Source: Viscum album
Taxonomy: Eukaryota > Streptophyta > Magnoliopsida > Santalales > Viscaceae
Direction: 5' to 3'
Assembly (NCBI GenBank): GCA_963277665.1
Contig: OY728125.1
Location: 1,715,804,889-1,715,868,888, forward strand
Length of the DNA stretch: 64,000 bases
Shown here: piece by piece, positions 11,722 through 23,633 of the stretch
Layout: each line of letters opens with the position of its first letter
Numbering within the stretch: position 1 is the stretch's first letter
Notes under the pieces: model-generated
Told to the model about the DNA's origin: nothing
The model's input: only the letters and a program-made list of their open reading frames with translations
Databases searched by the model: none
Translations under genes and position numbers: made by a program

Positions 11722-13318
11722 ACTCAGATACAGGATGTTCAGAATTCCAACAATGACTAGAAGCTTATAGCTCTGTTCTCTAAAATGAATTTGGAGGTGC
11801 ATGATAGACAGGGATAGATCTTACTTTCTTCTATAGCTATTACCTCTACTCATCTTGAGTGTGTACAAATGATGCATCTATTAGATGCTAAAGGCCTAGT
11901 ACTATGGGAGAGTGTGTCAATAGAGGACCCTATTCTTGGATGGACTATGAGAGAGGATGAGATCCTGAGCTTCCATGGACACATATGGTTGTTATGAAAC
12001 ATATGCGAGAAGCTGATACGGGATTTTCATTCTTCAACTTGGGAAGTTCATCATGGTGTCACAAATATGTATCAAGATCTACACTGTCAGTATTATTGGA
12101 CAGGTATGAGGAGACATGTTGCTAGCTTTGTGATGAGGTTTTCCACCTATTAGCAGGTGAAGGAAGTGAATCAGTGACTGGTAGGGATTTTGAAGAAGTT
12201 ACCCATTTCCAAGTGGAAGTGGAATGATGTCATGATGGACTTCATGATAGGTTCGCCTATATTTCCTTGAGGGAATGATTCAGTTTGGGTTGTCATTGAT
12301 AGACTCATGAAGGTTTCACATTTCTTACCAATCAATGAGACCTTAAGTGTTGATATGTTGGGAAGGTTTTACATCCAATATATTATACATTTACATGGGG
12401 TTTTTCATTCCATCATTTCAGGTAGGGACACCCACTTTACATCTCGGGTCTAGTAGGGACTATAGAGGGATTTGGGTACATAGGTACTTCTGAGTACAAC
12501 TTACCATCCCCAGACATATGGTCAGTCTGAGCATATGATTCAGGTGTTGGAGGACATGCTTCGAGCATGTGTCCTCGATTTTGGAGGTTCTTTGGAGAAT
12601 CACATACCCCTGGTGGAGTTTTTCCTATAATAATAGTTTTCAAGAAACTATTCAGATGGAACCTTATGAGTCTTTGTATGGTATTCCATGCTGATCACCC
12701 CTATGTTGGTTGGAGGTAGAAGATACAACTATTCTGGGATCTCATCTTGGTTAGGAGACCATGAAGTTGGTGGAATTGATATGGAAGATGATGGATACTG
12801 CACAGTCATGGAAGAAGTCTTATATTGATAGAAAGAGATGACCTCTAGAGTTTGAGGTTGGGGATTAGGTTTTCCTGCGTGTCACACCGAGGTTTGGACA
12901 CAAAAGGTTTAGGGGAAAAATAAAGCTTTCACAAAGATACATCGGCCTATTTGAGTTTTTGGAGAGAGTTGTACTGATTCCCTATCGGTTTTAGTTACCT
13001 CATAGGTACCAGGATATGCACAACGTCTTCCACATTTCTCAGCTATGACGTTACTTCTCAGACCCATCTCATCTTTTTCAACCTGTGGAGGTTAAATTTG
13101 AATTGGGTCCCTTGTTTGAATAGAATCCTATTAGGATCATTGATTGCAATGCGAAGGTTCTCCACGGCCGATTTGTACCCTTGGTATGGGTGTTATGGCA
13201 GCATAGGAGAGTACATGACAAGACTTGGGAGAGGGGGATCAATGTGTGATCATATTGTCCAGATATATTCAAGGATTATTCTTCTCCATCTTCATAGGGA
13301 GATTTGGGGATAAATTTA
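11722..13318 (+). pseudogene. Element B integrase with C-terminal chromodomain relic (decayed)
   Basis: Frames read, in order: VHHGVTNMYQDLHCQYYW (zinc-binding HHCC region, second cysteine pair lost), PISKWKWNDVMMDFMIGSP (first catalytic Asp kept), SGRDTHFTSRV (second Asp changed to Gly), TTYHPQTYGQSEHMIQVLE (Glu kept), then ESLYGIPC, PLEFEVGD, FRGKIKLSQRYIGLFEFLE and VFHISQL. The tail WVLWQHRRVHDKTWERG (about 13185-13235) is the chromodomain-type end. The region has many stops. Open frames listed on the opposite strand here are shadows. Confidence 0.85.
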
Positions 13319-13320
13319 TT

Positions 13321-13332
13321 TAAGGGGTGGAG
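13321..13332 (+). other. Polypurine tract of element B
   Basis: TAAGGGGTGGAG lies directly before the 3' LTR start (13335), the usual place for plus-strand priming. Confidence 0.75.
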
Positions 13333-13334
13333 TT

Positions 13335-14204
13335 TTTAAGAACCTGGATCATTTTTTTAATGTATATATCTTGATTTCTAGTGTTTCTGATAAAAAAAAG
13401 GAGTTTCTAGAAATTTAATGAGTACCTGATGTGTACTTAGGAGTACATGCAGTGTACCTAGTTTCCATGGGTATCCGTCTACTAGATTTGTAACGGTCAA
13501 GTACATGGTCATGTGGGGTGATCTGGAGACCACCTAAAGTAGGGCCCGATAAAATCATATCCATGATGTGTAATTTTAGAGAACATGCCATGTATTTTTT
13601 TTATTTGATAAATAAGATTGGGGTTGTGTCTCATTCACAGAAAACACTTCTTCTAACGTCGTCTCGCCTAGGAGAGACTGAAGTCGATGATACTTCTCTG
13701 ATCCCCTAACCTGATGTCTATTCTCTAATTCAACCACCATCGATTGTGTTAGAATCACCACGGTGAGTTCTTTCTTCTTCTATAACCTCATCCCTTGTTT
13801 TCTCTTCTTTTTAATGATATTATTGGTTTAAAATTTTATATTTTTTTAATAGATATAAGACATTATAGGTCAAATCCGTGGTTGGGATTCAACTATATCA
13901 ATCATAAAATGTCAAGGTAGGTTGTTTGTTCCTTTCCGTAGAACCTCTTTGAATTATATGTGAAAAGTGATCAATACCTTAGTTTAGTGTATTTATTATT
14001 TAGGGGTTTTAACCCTTTAATGCCTATTATGACTTGAATATTTGAGTTAGGGATCTTTCTTGAGAATAGGATTTAATTAGCATACTATGGATGTGTTTTA
14101 TCATGTTTGAACGGATATTGGCCATTGGGTATATTTTTTCCTTTTAGGCTGCTCTGTTTTCCGTTCCTAGTGCAGTGAGAATGGAGTAATATTATCTGAC
14201 TTAC
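13335..14204 (+). repeat. Element B 3' LTR, truncated
   Basis: Starts TTTAAGAACC, aligned with the TGTAAGACCC start of the 5' LTR; the TG is mutated. Homology to the 5' LTR runs to CTGACTTAC at about 14204 and stops before the 61-bp tandem repeats, leaving about 870 of an expected 1,940 bp. Element A sequence follows immediately. Confidence 0.85.
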
Positions 14205-14969
14205 TTTTTCCATCCTTTATAGATATTTATAAAATATCCTTTCAATGGTATTGTTCCATCACTCAACTACTAGTGGATCCTAAGACCCACTAAAAGAAGA
14301 TGGATATTGTCTCATGATTTGATCATTTGAAATATCAACATTGTTCATGTATTTATAACACTGTGTGAGCCAAGAAAAAATATTATGGATCCCAGATCCC
14401 ATATAATTTGGTTGATAAATTGTAAAATCATCATATTATCCATCACATTAAGAATCAACATAATTCCTTCGGGTTCTAGCTATTTATTAGAACTGAAAAA
14501 TGTAATTTGGGAAATAATAATCATAGGGGAAACCACATAATCATGATAAATAATTTATATGGTCTCTAAATAATGGAAAAAAATTCAGTCTACAATAACA
14601 TTGGTTTATCCTAGGTTATTCATTATCATCATATATTCAAATAATTTATAACGGTTCATAAATAAATTACAGGTTAACCAAAGAATAACCCATGGGAGTG
14701 TAAAACTAGGTTCACAATAAGTCCTATTATCGTGTACAAGGTAAGACTCAATTCAAGAAGGATGGGATTTTTTAAAGTTATTACCCCTAGGTACCTTTAT
14801 ACTAGATCCATGTCTCCTTTTATTAACTAGTAAAAGATGTATTTGTTGTAAAACTATATTATATGCTTCTTAAAAAAAACACCTTGATGGTATCCTTTAT
14901 ATGGAAGTATAACTAGAGTTTTCAATAATGTTTGTATAATCATAATCTATGATGGTTGATTAACCTTTT
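14205..14969 (-). pseudogene. Element A gag 5' part and leader
   Basis: Minus strand, upstream side of A. Near the B junction a frame reads VMEQYH, stop, KDIL, stop, ISIKDG, which fits the region just before LKGE in gag (EQW...ME.IF). Farther right (14300-14969) is a noncoding leader: its opening segment next to the primer-binding site resembles the leaders of C (44700-45019) and F (25290-25600). No intact reading frame. The gag call is weak alone but is supported by its continuation at 5343. Confidence 0.55.
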
Positions 14970-14980
14970 CTCTGATACCA
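14970..14980 (-). other. Primer-binding site of element A
   Basis: Minus strand reads TGGTATCAGAG two bases after the LTR end, a perfect 11-base match to the tRNA-Met type site. Confidence 0.9.
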
Positions 14981-17227
14981 ACTACATGGACCAAATATTT
15001 TCATATATGAATGTCAAATATTTTTAGATGAGTATTAAATAAATTTCATAAACTGACACCCAATTTTCTTAATGTTTTATTTTCTTTAGATACTAGAAAC
15101 ATTATCTTCTTATTACATTAAATATATTCAACATTTCCAACAATTATCTTCTGAAATAGTACTCCTCATTTTTGTTCCCTAATGAATCCTTTCTTCATAA
15201 CATGGGGAAGGAAATATAATAAAGGGTCATCTCAGACACACATGAAGGGTAAACATAGTAGATATCAATTAATGATCACATAAAGGCATAAAATTAGCAT
15301 TATGGTATGTGATTATGAATATAAATTATGAATCTCATACCCAAATTGACATAGATCATAAAACTAATCCATGGAATAAAACATTATCAATATATAAAAC
15401 ATGGCCCATAAGAGGTAGAAATAATTATAAATCATCCAAAAACCATGATCTTATTCATAGAAGTGTGGAAGCATCATAACTATAGAAAATCATTTTATAT
15501 GTTAAGGTTAACTACCAATACCATCAATATTGTTAATCAGTAATTATCACCAGTTTCCCATTGTGGTTTAGGATGCACTTATATTCAATAGTGGATAGGG
15601 GCACACCTATTTCCCAAAGTGGATCAGTACTCACCTATTTCCTATAGTTGATCAATCCCATCAACTTGTTTTTGTTATTTATCTCATGAGATATAAAGTT
15701 TTACCCACTTCATTGGAGGGAGATATAAATCCCACCCAACTCATAATGAAATCCATAATTTTTAGTACCATAATATCATAAAACATTCATCATATCATCA
15801 AATCTTGTCCAATGTAATGAAAAAGGGTCTATAAACATTTCATCAAATTACCATAACATAACCAATAAAATAAGAAATATGTTTCATAAAAATTTCATCA
15901 ACATAAAAAATAACCATCTAGAGAAAGAATAAGGATAACATCATTCAATGTTATGCCTAGTAAAGAATAATTAACATCAAAATATGTATTATTAGATGGA
16001 AAATGATATTGAATCATCACTTGGAACATTTTTTTTATGGTAAATAGGTCTTCCACTTTCAAAAAATTAGTTTTAAAACATAAAAAAGTTTGTCAATTAT
16101 TTTCTTTGAAAATAACCTTATAGGAAAACAAAGGAATCATTAAAAATAATTTACAAAATTTATTAAGGAAAATACCCTTTCCTTTTTAAAATTAAATAAA
16201 AAATCATAAAATATTTTGGAAAACCATTTCTTTGAAAAGAAAATTTAAAACATCCAAATTATGATTCAAAAAATTGAGTCATATAGACAATAGAAAATTC
16301 CATTCATTTTAAAATAAATATTGCCTTCAAATTTATAGTAAATGTCAAAATCACCTCATTTAGAAAAAAAAAGATTCATTTTAAATAATTTTGTGAAAAG
16401 TAAAAAAATATTAGAAATTACATTAAAAAATATTAGGTTAATTTTTAGAACACATTAAAACATGTATATAGAAGAAAAATTATTTTCGAAAGAAGATATA
16501 AATAAAATAAGATTTCCATGAAAATAATGTTTTTAAATATTGAGAATATAAAAATTTGAAAAATTAAGGGAGTGAATGTATTCTCATGAAATAAATATAT
16601 TAAATGAAAAATAATTTTTTTTTAGATATGGATTATAATAATTCATCATCAGAAGCATAAAAATAATATATCCTGATAAAGGATGAGATTGTATAGTGAA
16701 CCCATTACCACTTTTGTAACATTGAATAATAACCCCTATAAAATAAAGAAATTAAATAAAACATAAAATATCATGATAATAAATAAATTCATGATATTAC
16801 ATGTCAAAGGGTCTTTATATACACCTTATAAATGATGATAGGTGAAGAATAGAACTTATGTATCAAAGAAGGAAAATTGATACAAAAATTTCTTACTTAA
16901 GTAATAACTTCCTTCATATACGTTACAAACACCTTTATAATAAATATATAATTTTTATAAATCTATTATAGAACCATAATTCTATATACAATACCATATA
17001 TGATATACTTGTGATCTTTTATTACTATTTTATCAATAATTCCATTTTAATGTTATGTTTCGGTTAATAATCGCTTTTTTAATTAGGTTTTGATTTGGAG
17101 TTTTGAGTCCTCTAAATTTGATCATGGTTAAATAATATATAGAATGTTAAAAATGAAATAAATATTATATTTATTTATTATATATTTACTTATTGTAATC
17201 TAATAAAGCTAAAGATAGAAAATTAAA

Positions 17228-17652
17228 TACATCGTTCATATAGATGGTAGGTCGTACTTATGTATGAACGTTGTTTACATTTTATGAATGAAAGAAATGA
17301 AATAAAGTTAAATAATATATTAAACTTATAGAATACCTTTCATCTAATATATATCACATATATTCCTTAAATTAAACCTAATTACCTTCCATTCAGTCAG
17401 TTAGTGAAAAATGAATCACAATGCCTAGCAAGGTGGTAACCGGCCGTACACATGCACAAAGTTATGTTATCCACCACAGAATGGAAAGTAATAAGGTATA
17501 TGTGATATCATAATTCCAGAGTTATGATTTTAAAAAAAAATTATATATATATATATATATTATTTCCATCATTATAACCAACCATGAGAGGTGTTGATGA
17601 AAAATGTTCCACTTCGATTTGTGAGATAATAGTCTGCCATACACACAAGCTA
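17228..17652 (-). promoter_or_regulatory. Three GC-rich boxes in element A 5' LTR
   Basis: Three diverged copies (17600-17652, 17409-17462, 17228-17275) of the box shared by the LTRs of A, C, D, E and F, spaced about 180-190 bp. Recognisable cores on the plus strand are gatggtaggtcgtac and ggtaaccggccgtacacatg. Function unknown. Confidence 0.6.
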
Positions 17653-17742
17653 TGTTATTGTTTCTCATTTCACGGAAATAAAGATAGATATAAGAAATTA
17701 CCATAGTATATTAATAATATATATATATATATATATATATAT
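17541..17742. repeat. Two (AT)n microsatellites
   Basis: Runs of TA/AT at 17541-17561 and 17717-17742 within the element A 5' LTR, on either side of the third GC-rich box. Confidence 0.85.
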
Positions 17743-17999
17743 TTAAGATACTGATTTTATTATATTAACATTGTTGAATAATATTTTTAGGTGGTGTCTG
17801 AAGAAAAAAATGCATGTCAAAGAATGTTACCTCATCTTTTAGTATCCTCCTTGGGTTTGCGACAAAAGCCTTAAAAGGATGATTTATGATAAAAATAAGG
17901 ATTAAAGGAATATAATAGGAAATTAGAGAAGGTATTATTTTAGGGAATTACTAAACCAAATTTATTTGTAAGATTTATGAGAAGAGGATAGGGTGAGGC

Positions 18000-18010
18000 C
18001 TTTTATAAGT
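18000..18010 (-). promoter_or_regulatory. TATA box of element A 5' LTR
   Basis: Minus strand reads ACTTATAAAAGGCC. It lies about 179 bp upstream of the AGGTAA splice-donor-like site, the same spacing seen in C, E and F. Confidence 0.75.
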
Positions 18011-19067
18011 GGTGGATAAGACATAATTCGAATATTTGAAAAGAAAAAGGCATACCCACATTTTTATCATTTCAAAAGGCTCAAAAATTGAAAATTAATT
18101 AGAATAGATGATAAAAGGTAAATATATGGTAGAAATTATCTGTGTAAAAATTTTATAAGTCATTATTCACCTTATATTTTTAGTTTAACCCCCCCACTAA
18201 GCCCATTTTCAACTTAATCATTGTAATTTATTTTTTATGATTTTACAATTTTTATGGTTAAAAATTAAGTTAAAATTATTAAAATATATAAATTATTATG
18301 TTTCCAAATGTGGTATATATATTTTAATATTAATTTCATAGATTTGGAATATTTTAATTTAAAATTCAACCCACAGATGTGGCTAGAAAGCAGTTTTCCA
18401 AAGAGAAAAATTCTAATAAGTATGGAAATTTTAGATTTCCCAATTCAATTAGGAATTGATTCCAATGACATAAATTTAATTAATAAATATATAATTTATA
18501 TAATTTTAATTTTATAACCATATTGAAATAATTTATAAATTTTTACAGGCTATGAATGTAAACAAAATTATTAATAAAAATCAGTATTTTTCACTATTCA
18601 CTCGAATATTTACCATTACCGAAAATTCCTAAAAATTCAATCCACGGTAATATTTACATTTAGATTTAAAAAATGAAGTTTAATTTTTCAAATTAATTTT
18701 CAAAAATTGGTAAAAATTACTTTTAATTATTTATTCACAAAATGTAATGTTTTTTGAGAATATAGTAATTTTGAAACAAAAAAAAAGGTATTTTTAATAA
18801 TTATGTGTATTTTACCAATATGTTTTATTTATATAAAACCATTACACTTAATATTTTAAAAGTGTCATTTACTATTCATCCTGCTATTTTTAACATCTAG
18901 GTAATATAAGTCACATTTTAATTATAAATATTAATAACATATCAGAGTTTGTTAAAATTCAGTGTCACTTATAACACAAGATAAACTTGATGTTGAGTGT
19001 AACCTAATATATCTAAGAAACATAGTTTATTTGAAAAAAATAATTCATAAAAACTAGTTGTGTTATA

Positions 19068-19436
19068 GAAGGGGTATTGTCATCTAATTTTCTGTTAAAA
19101 AAATATGATCTTCTTCCTTATTTAAATTTTTTTTGATTACTTCTAATAGTGGGATCATATAACATGGTTCTCCTAGAAAACAGAACACAGTTAATAAAAT
19201 CTAATTATACATCAGATAACCATATAAGAAAGATATATAGCCAAGGTTTTACATTATATCCATAAACTACCATGCATGTGAAATAATTATCATCAATTCT
19301 CAATTTTCATTGATGGGGCTTGAAGTAATCATAATGAATAATGAAATTCTATGCACACACTTCAAAAGATACATTTGAATGATCAAGTGAAAATGTTATT
19401 TCTCCTGATTTATCTTATATTATTAGAAATCAAGCA
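19068..19436 (-). repeat. Probable start of the 3' LTR of element G
   Basis: On the minus strand this begins TGCTTGATTTC directly after a purine tract at 19437-19448 and is cut at 19067 by element A. It has no protein matches. The assignment is inferred from the purine tract here, the matching-strand primer-binding site at 34409, and the nesting. The sister copy near 49.3-53 kb could not be aligned by eye. Confidence 0.4.
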
Positions 19437-19448
19437 CTCCCCCTAAAT
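19437..19448 (-). other. Polypurine tract of element G
   Basis: Minus strand reads ATTTAGGGGGAG followed by TG, as expected at an internal/3' LTR junction. Confidence 0.5.
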
Positions 19449-21473
19449 GTTTATGATTAATAAAATTAAGAATAAAGGAAGAAATTGTGATTGGAATACC
19501 TCATCTTCCAATTTCATAATGTTTTTATATGTTCCACATTCACTATGTAATAAATATGTAACAACTGAATATAACTAAATTTTCCTATCAAGGGATGTAT
19601 CTATCTCATTCAATTCTATATATGTAAATATAAAAGCATAAAATAATATAGAATAATGTGTTACCTCTTCGTTTTTATGTGGTAACATTTAGACTAAGTG
19701 TTTCCTATCAATCTAGGGTATTAATTTATTCCAGTCTGATCCTTTTGGATCCTTAGGTTTCCACCTATGGATAACATCAAATATAAATTCAAATAATTTT
19801 TTAATACCACTTTTTTTCCATGATATTATTAAATTTTTATATCTTTCTCCAATAATTTATCAAATATTAGTTTTTTTAGCCAAACAATTAGGCATTATTT
19901 CTTGAAATTTTCTATAGACTCGGAATATTCACCAGACTTTCAACTATATTTATGTTGAATGTATTCCATTTATTAGGGTATGGAACAATATATAAATGTC
20001 TTGTTAGTAATTTTATCGCTTTATATCTTTTATGATTATATATGTCACAAGCTTTTTTTTAACACATAATATATTCTTTTCCATGGAATCTTGTTTGAAT
20101 TTCGAGTAAGGACATTCTATGGGAGTGAACTTGATATCATATACATAGCATGAATCTCTCTTGATTGATTCCCCTTTCCTATAAATGTCATGTTATACTA
20201 GTGAGAGTAATCTTTATTCTAAAAATGTTGCTATACTAGTAAAAACATATGAACTCTGACATTTCTCATAGATATATATTCTGTAAAGATACTTCTTTTT
20301 GTTATACTTATTCTAAATATACATTCAATTTCACGGGGGTATTGATCTTCTAGAAATCATTCTTACTAACTTTTATGTAAGATAGGATTTATAATTTTAC
20401 TTTATAGATTGTTCATATCCCAAGGATAACTTCTCACCTTTCATTTTCTGTGGATTTATCTTCACTAGTGTAGGTCCTCCTTTTCTTCATATTTTCTTAC
20501 TATAAATGTAGGCCTTATGTTGTCCTCATGACTTTTCATGTTGTTCCAATATTCTAATGACTCTTTCACAAACTTTCAACTACACCCAATGTAGATTATG
20601 AGACTTCTTACCTTCTTTTTTGGTATAGTCTATACATTTTGTGAAAATTGTTGATTCTGAGTGGAACCCCCACTCGTTGGGACACTTATTGGGGAATAAC
20701 TCTTCATCCATATTTTCCCAAACACCTTTGATTTGGCATGTTAATAATAATTTTTTTTACCATCCATACCTTCAAAAAAATTGGTTTAAATCCTATAGGT
20801 GTACGTGAAAAAACATTAGTACAAAAGATAGTTTATGGTTTTTGGGATAACTTATTCATTGGGGATGAAACTATTTGACTAGAGTATGATCTAATACTTA
20901 TATTAGAATCAATATCTGAATTTAAAAATTAAGTGTCATCATCAATTTTTTCTATTATTTGAGAATTTCCAACTTATGGTGATTAATAAATTTGTAAGCT
21001 ATAAACACTTCATGTTGAGGGTGTTCTTATCATACTCAAATAATCTAGGATTGTCTTCCCAATTATCCTTCTAATTCATTGTTTATTATTCATTTATATT
21101 TCCATATTCCTAAAAATAACTTTCAAGATCATTTTCCCTATTATCTTTATCCTTTAGTTGATAGAATTTTATATCAATATACAATTTATGATATTTTTTA
21201 AATGCATGAAAAGATTATAAAAATACAATATCAATAAAATATTTCTAATAATAATTTATTTATAGTTATTTAATAGCATCAAAATATATTTCATCATAAA
21301 GAGAAATTATTTCATCTCCTTCTTTCATCTATTTTGTGGGGTGTTGAATATAGATGCATTTTTAACCAAAATGCATTCCATTACATTAGCTTATTATTCT
21401 AGATGTATTGTTTCATTCTTCAGTCACTTGAAAACTTCAAAAATATAATTAAAAACCAATTTTTTATGTTTTT
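19449..21473 (-). mobile_element. Interior of old element G (left part), no recognisable genes
   Basis: About 2 kb of A+T rich sequence between the purine tract and the left end of element F. Minus frames around 20580-20720 give short readable pieces such as VSQRVGVPLRI with stops, but no domain could be assigned. It would be the internal region of a short or internally deleted LTR element whose other end is at 34081-34408. It could equally be another unrelated repeat. Confidence 0.35.
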
Positions 21474-23037
21474 TGTAGCACCCCATGATTCCATGATATA
21501 ATTATTTTTAAAAAAAATTGAATAATTTGCATTACATGCAACACCGAGTTTGAGCACATCATGATCCATTAAACTAGTCATTTAAAAAGTAGTAATGAAT
21601 AATATTAACCACACTAGAAAATTTATAAATTTTATTTTATAAAATAGACTTCATTTTTGAATTTGAAATATCAAAATTATCTTAGGGTGAATTTTCGGTA
21701 ATTTTATAAAAAGTTTCAATTTTTGATGAATAGTGGAAAATACTCCATTGTAGTTAAAACCAGACTCATTCATGTAAATTATTATTTTACATAAAATTGG
21801 TTCAAAAATTAACAATAGATAAATAATACGTATATTAATCCAATTTGGTTCATTGGAATTGTTTTTATAATAAAATTATATATATATATTTATTGATCTT
21901 TTGAATGTCTCTTTTACCCGCCTTCTCACCACATCTGCATGATTAGAGTTAAAATTAATTTTATCATTCATGTGAATTGAATTTCTAAAAAAAATGCAAG
22001 GTTTTAATTATTATGAAATTATTTTTCAAATAGTAATAACCAAATAATATATATAAATTTTATTAAATATTTATTAATTTATAACGGTTAATGGTAAATT
22101 AGGTAATTAAAGGTAAAAATAATAATATATTATTTAAAAGCTACCTTAACATTTGTCTTAATTTCATTTTATAAGTGGGTTTCTACAAAAATAAACATTA
22201 CTAAAAAATTATAATCATTTTTAGGAGACTTGGATAAGAATAATACTTTTATAATTTTTTATATAAAGATAATTTAAAAATGTCATACTTAGAATTTTAA
22301 TAACTAAATAATTTTTATTATAGGGTTATACATAAGATAAATTATTTTATTAATAGTAATTATAAATATAATAAATTTATCTTCAACCTGAGAATTTATT
22401 ATCAATTTTTAGAGAATAATTATTTAAATTTAAGGATTTCACATTGATGATGCAGTAATTATTTAATAAAAAGAAATATCATATAAATGATATTTATAAT
22501 ATTGAAAATTTATAATAATAATTTGACATAATAAATGACATATTTTTTAGATAACTTAATTATGATAGGTATATATTATAATAAGTAGTTCTTTTTTTCA
22601 TATTGATATGATATTTTTAAAAAGAAAAATAATAAATAGTATCAAAATTAACAAAAATGATACTTAAAAAAATAATTTTTTATTAAATGATATAGAAGTA
22701 TTAAAAATACATACATTTAAAAAAATAACTTTAATAAGGTTAAATATTTCATTAATTATCCACACGGGGTCTCGTTGGCATTTTATAGTTACTATATTAA
22801 CCCTAAAGTGTAAAAAGAAAAGTTGTCATGGTAAGACTTAAAGGGAATAACTATGGTTTATATTCAAATGATAAGGTTACTTTTTGGACCAAAAAATGTC
22901 TAAAAAAATAGGATGATATTATTTATATCCATAATAATCTCATATTCTTGATAACTCACTATTCATCTATTTAAAATTAAAAATTAATTTATATTAATTT
23001 AATAATTTAAAGGATCCCAAGAGTGCCACATCCCTAT

Positions 23038-23050
23038 CCAATAAAAATGG
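23038..23050 (+). promoter_or_regulatory. TATA-like element of element F 5' LTR
   Basis: CCAATAAAAATGG, aligned with CCTATAAAAAG in the sister LTR (31831). About 178 bp upstream of the donor-like site. The T to A change probably weakens it. Confidence 0.55.
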
Positions 23051-23384
23051 ACCTCCTTTATCACGTTTTAACACCACCATGATCCTTATAGATTGACCAA
23101 AACCTTACCATTACTCCTATAAACATACTTAGTTAACTTCCTGTGGTCATGAATTTCTAAAAATACCATCCCTAGTTTCCTTAAGTGGAGATCCAAAGGA
23201 AGCTAGTGAAGAAGAGGTAATTGTTTTACCAATTGAATTCAACTCATTTTATTCTTATACTTCGTGTTTCTATGTTGTTTCCATACTAGAGTAATAAATA
23301 ATGTATCCTCTATACTATGAGATGTTATTATTATTATATTAAAACCATGTTCTTTTTTATCCATCTCATAAATAACATATCACA

Positions 23385-23633
23385 ATGCGTGAGTATGTAC
23401 GGCTTACTGTCTACACACTGTTGTGTAATATTTTCATCACTACTTTATTTTGACTGGTATAATGATGAATATTATGGTTATAAATAACTAAAATTTAATT
23501 ATAATTATCATTCACAATTAATAAACCATTCAATTATCTACTATTTAACCATTACTAGAATGATACTATCGCCCGTGTGTATGTACGACCTGTTGTCTGT
23601 ATGACACGATGAGATTCATTCTCCTCATTAACC
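23385..23633 (+). promoter_or_regulatory. Two GC-rich boxes in element F 5' LTR
   Basis: Copies at 23385-23430 (core gagtatgtacggcttactgt) and 23571-23633 (core gtgtatgtacgacc, then gacacgatgagattc), 186 bp apart. Same family as the boxes in A, C, D and E. Confidence 0.7.

Larger units (their letters stand above)
5344..14204 (+). mobile_element. Element B: Ty3/gypsy chromovirus, plus strand, nested in gag of element A
   Basis: A plus-strand element with 5' LTR 5344-7282, a clean tRNA-Met primer-binding site, leader, gag, protease, RT, RNase H, integrase, polypurine tract and a 3' LTR that starts at 13335 but stops at about 14204, roughly 1.07 kb short. It interrupts the gag frame of A: minus-strand gag leaves off at 14205 and resumes at 5343. 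Its LTRs (1.9 kb) are not of the same family as those of A, C, D, E and F. The truncated 3' LTR removes the evidence for a target duplication. It reads better than the other elements, with recognisable pieces for every domain. Confidence 0.88.
1..19067 (-). mobile_element. Element A: Ty3/gypsy chromovirus, minus strand, interrupted by element B
   Basis: Two related long terminal repeats in the same (minus) orientation, at 1-1179 and 14983-19067, flank a decayed gag-pol whose domains read in minus-strand order: gag, protease, RT, RNase H, integrase, chromodomain. A tRNA-Met type primer-binding site lies beside the 5' LTR and a purine tract beside the 3' LTR. Positions 5344-14204 are a later insertion (element B) and are not part of A. 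The far end of the 3' LTR is outside the window, so the target duplication cannot be checked. Assignment to Ty3/gypsy chromoviruses is firm; the Tekay/Del sublineage is inferred from the long LTRs and the C-terminal chromodomain relic. Confidence 0.85.
14983..19067 (-). repeat. Element A 5' LTR (4.1 kb)
   Basis: On the minus strand it runs from 19067 (TATAACAC, aligned with TGTAACAC at 1179) to 14983 (CCATGTA), 4,085 bp. It holds a TATA box at 18000-18010, a splice-donor-like AGGTAA at 17829, and three GC-rich boxes at about 17600-17652, 17409-17462 and 17228-17275. U5 fills 14983-17220 and contains no gene. Two AT-rich microsatellites lie at 17541-17561 and 17717-17742. Confidence 0.85.
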
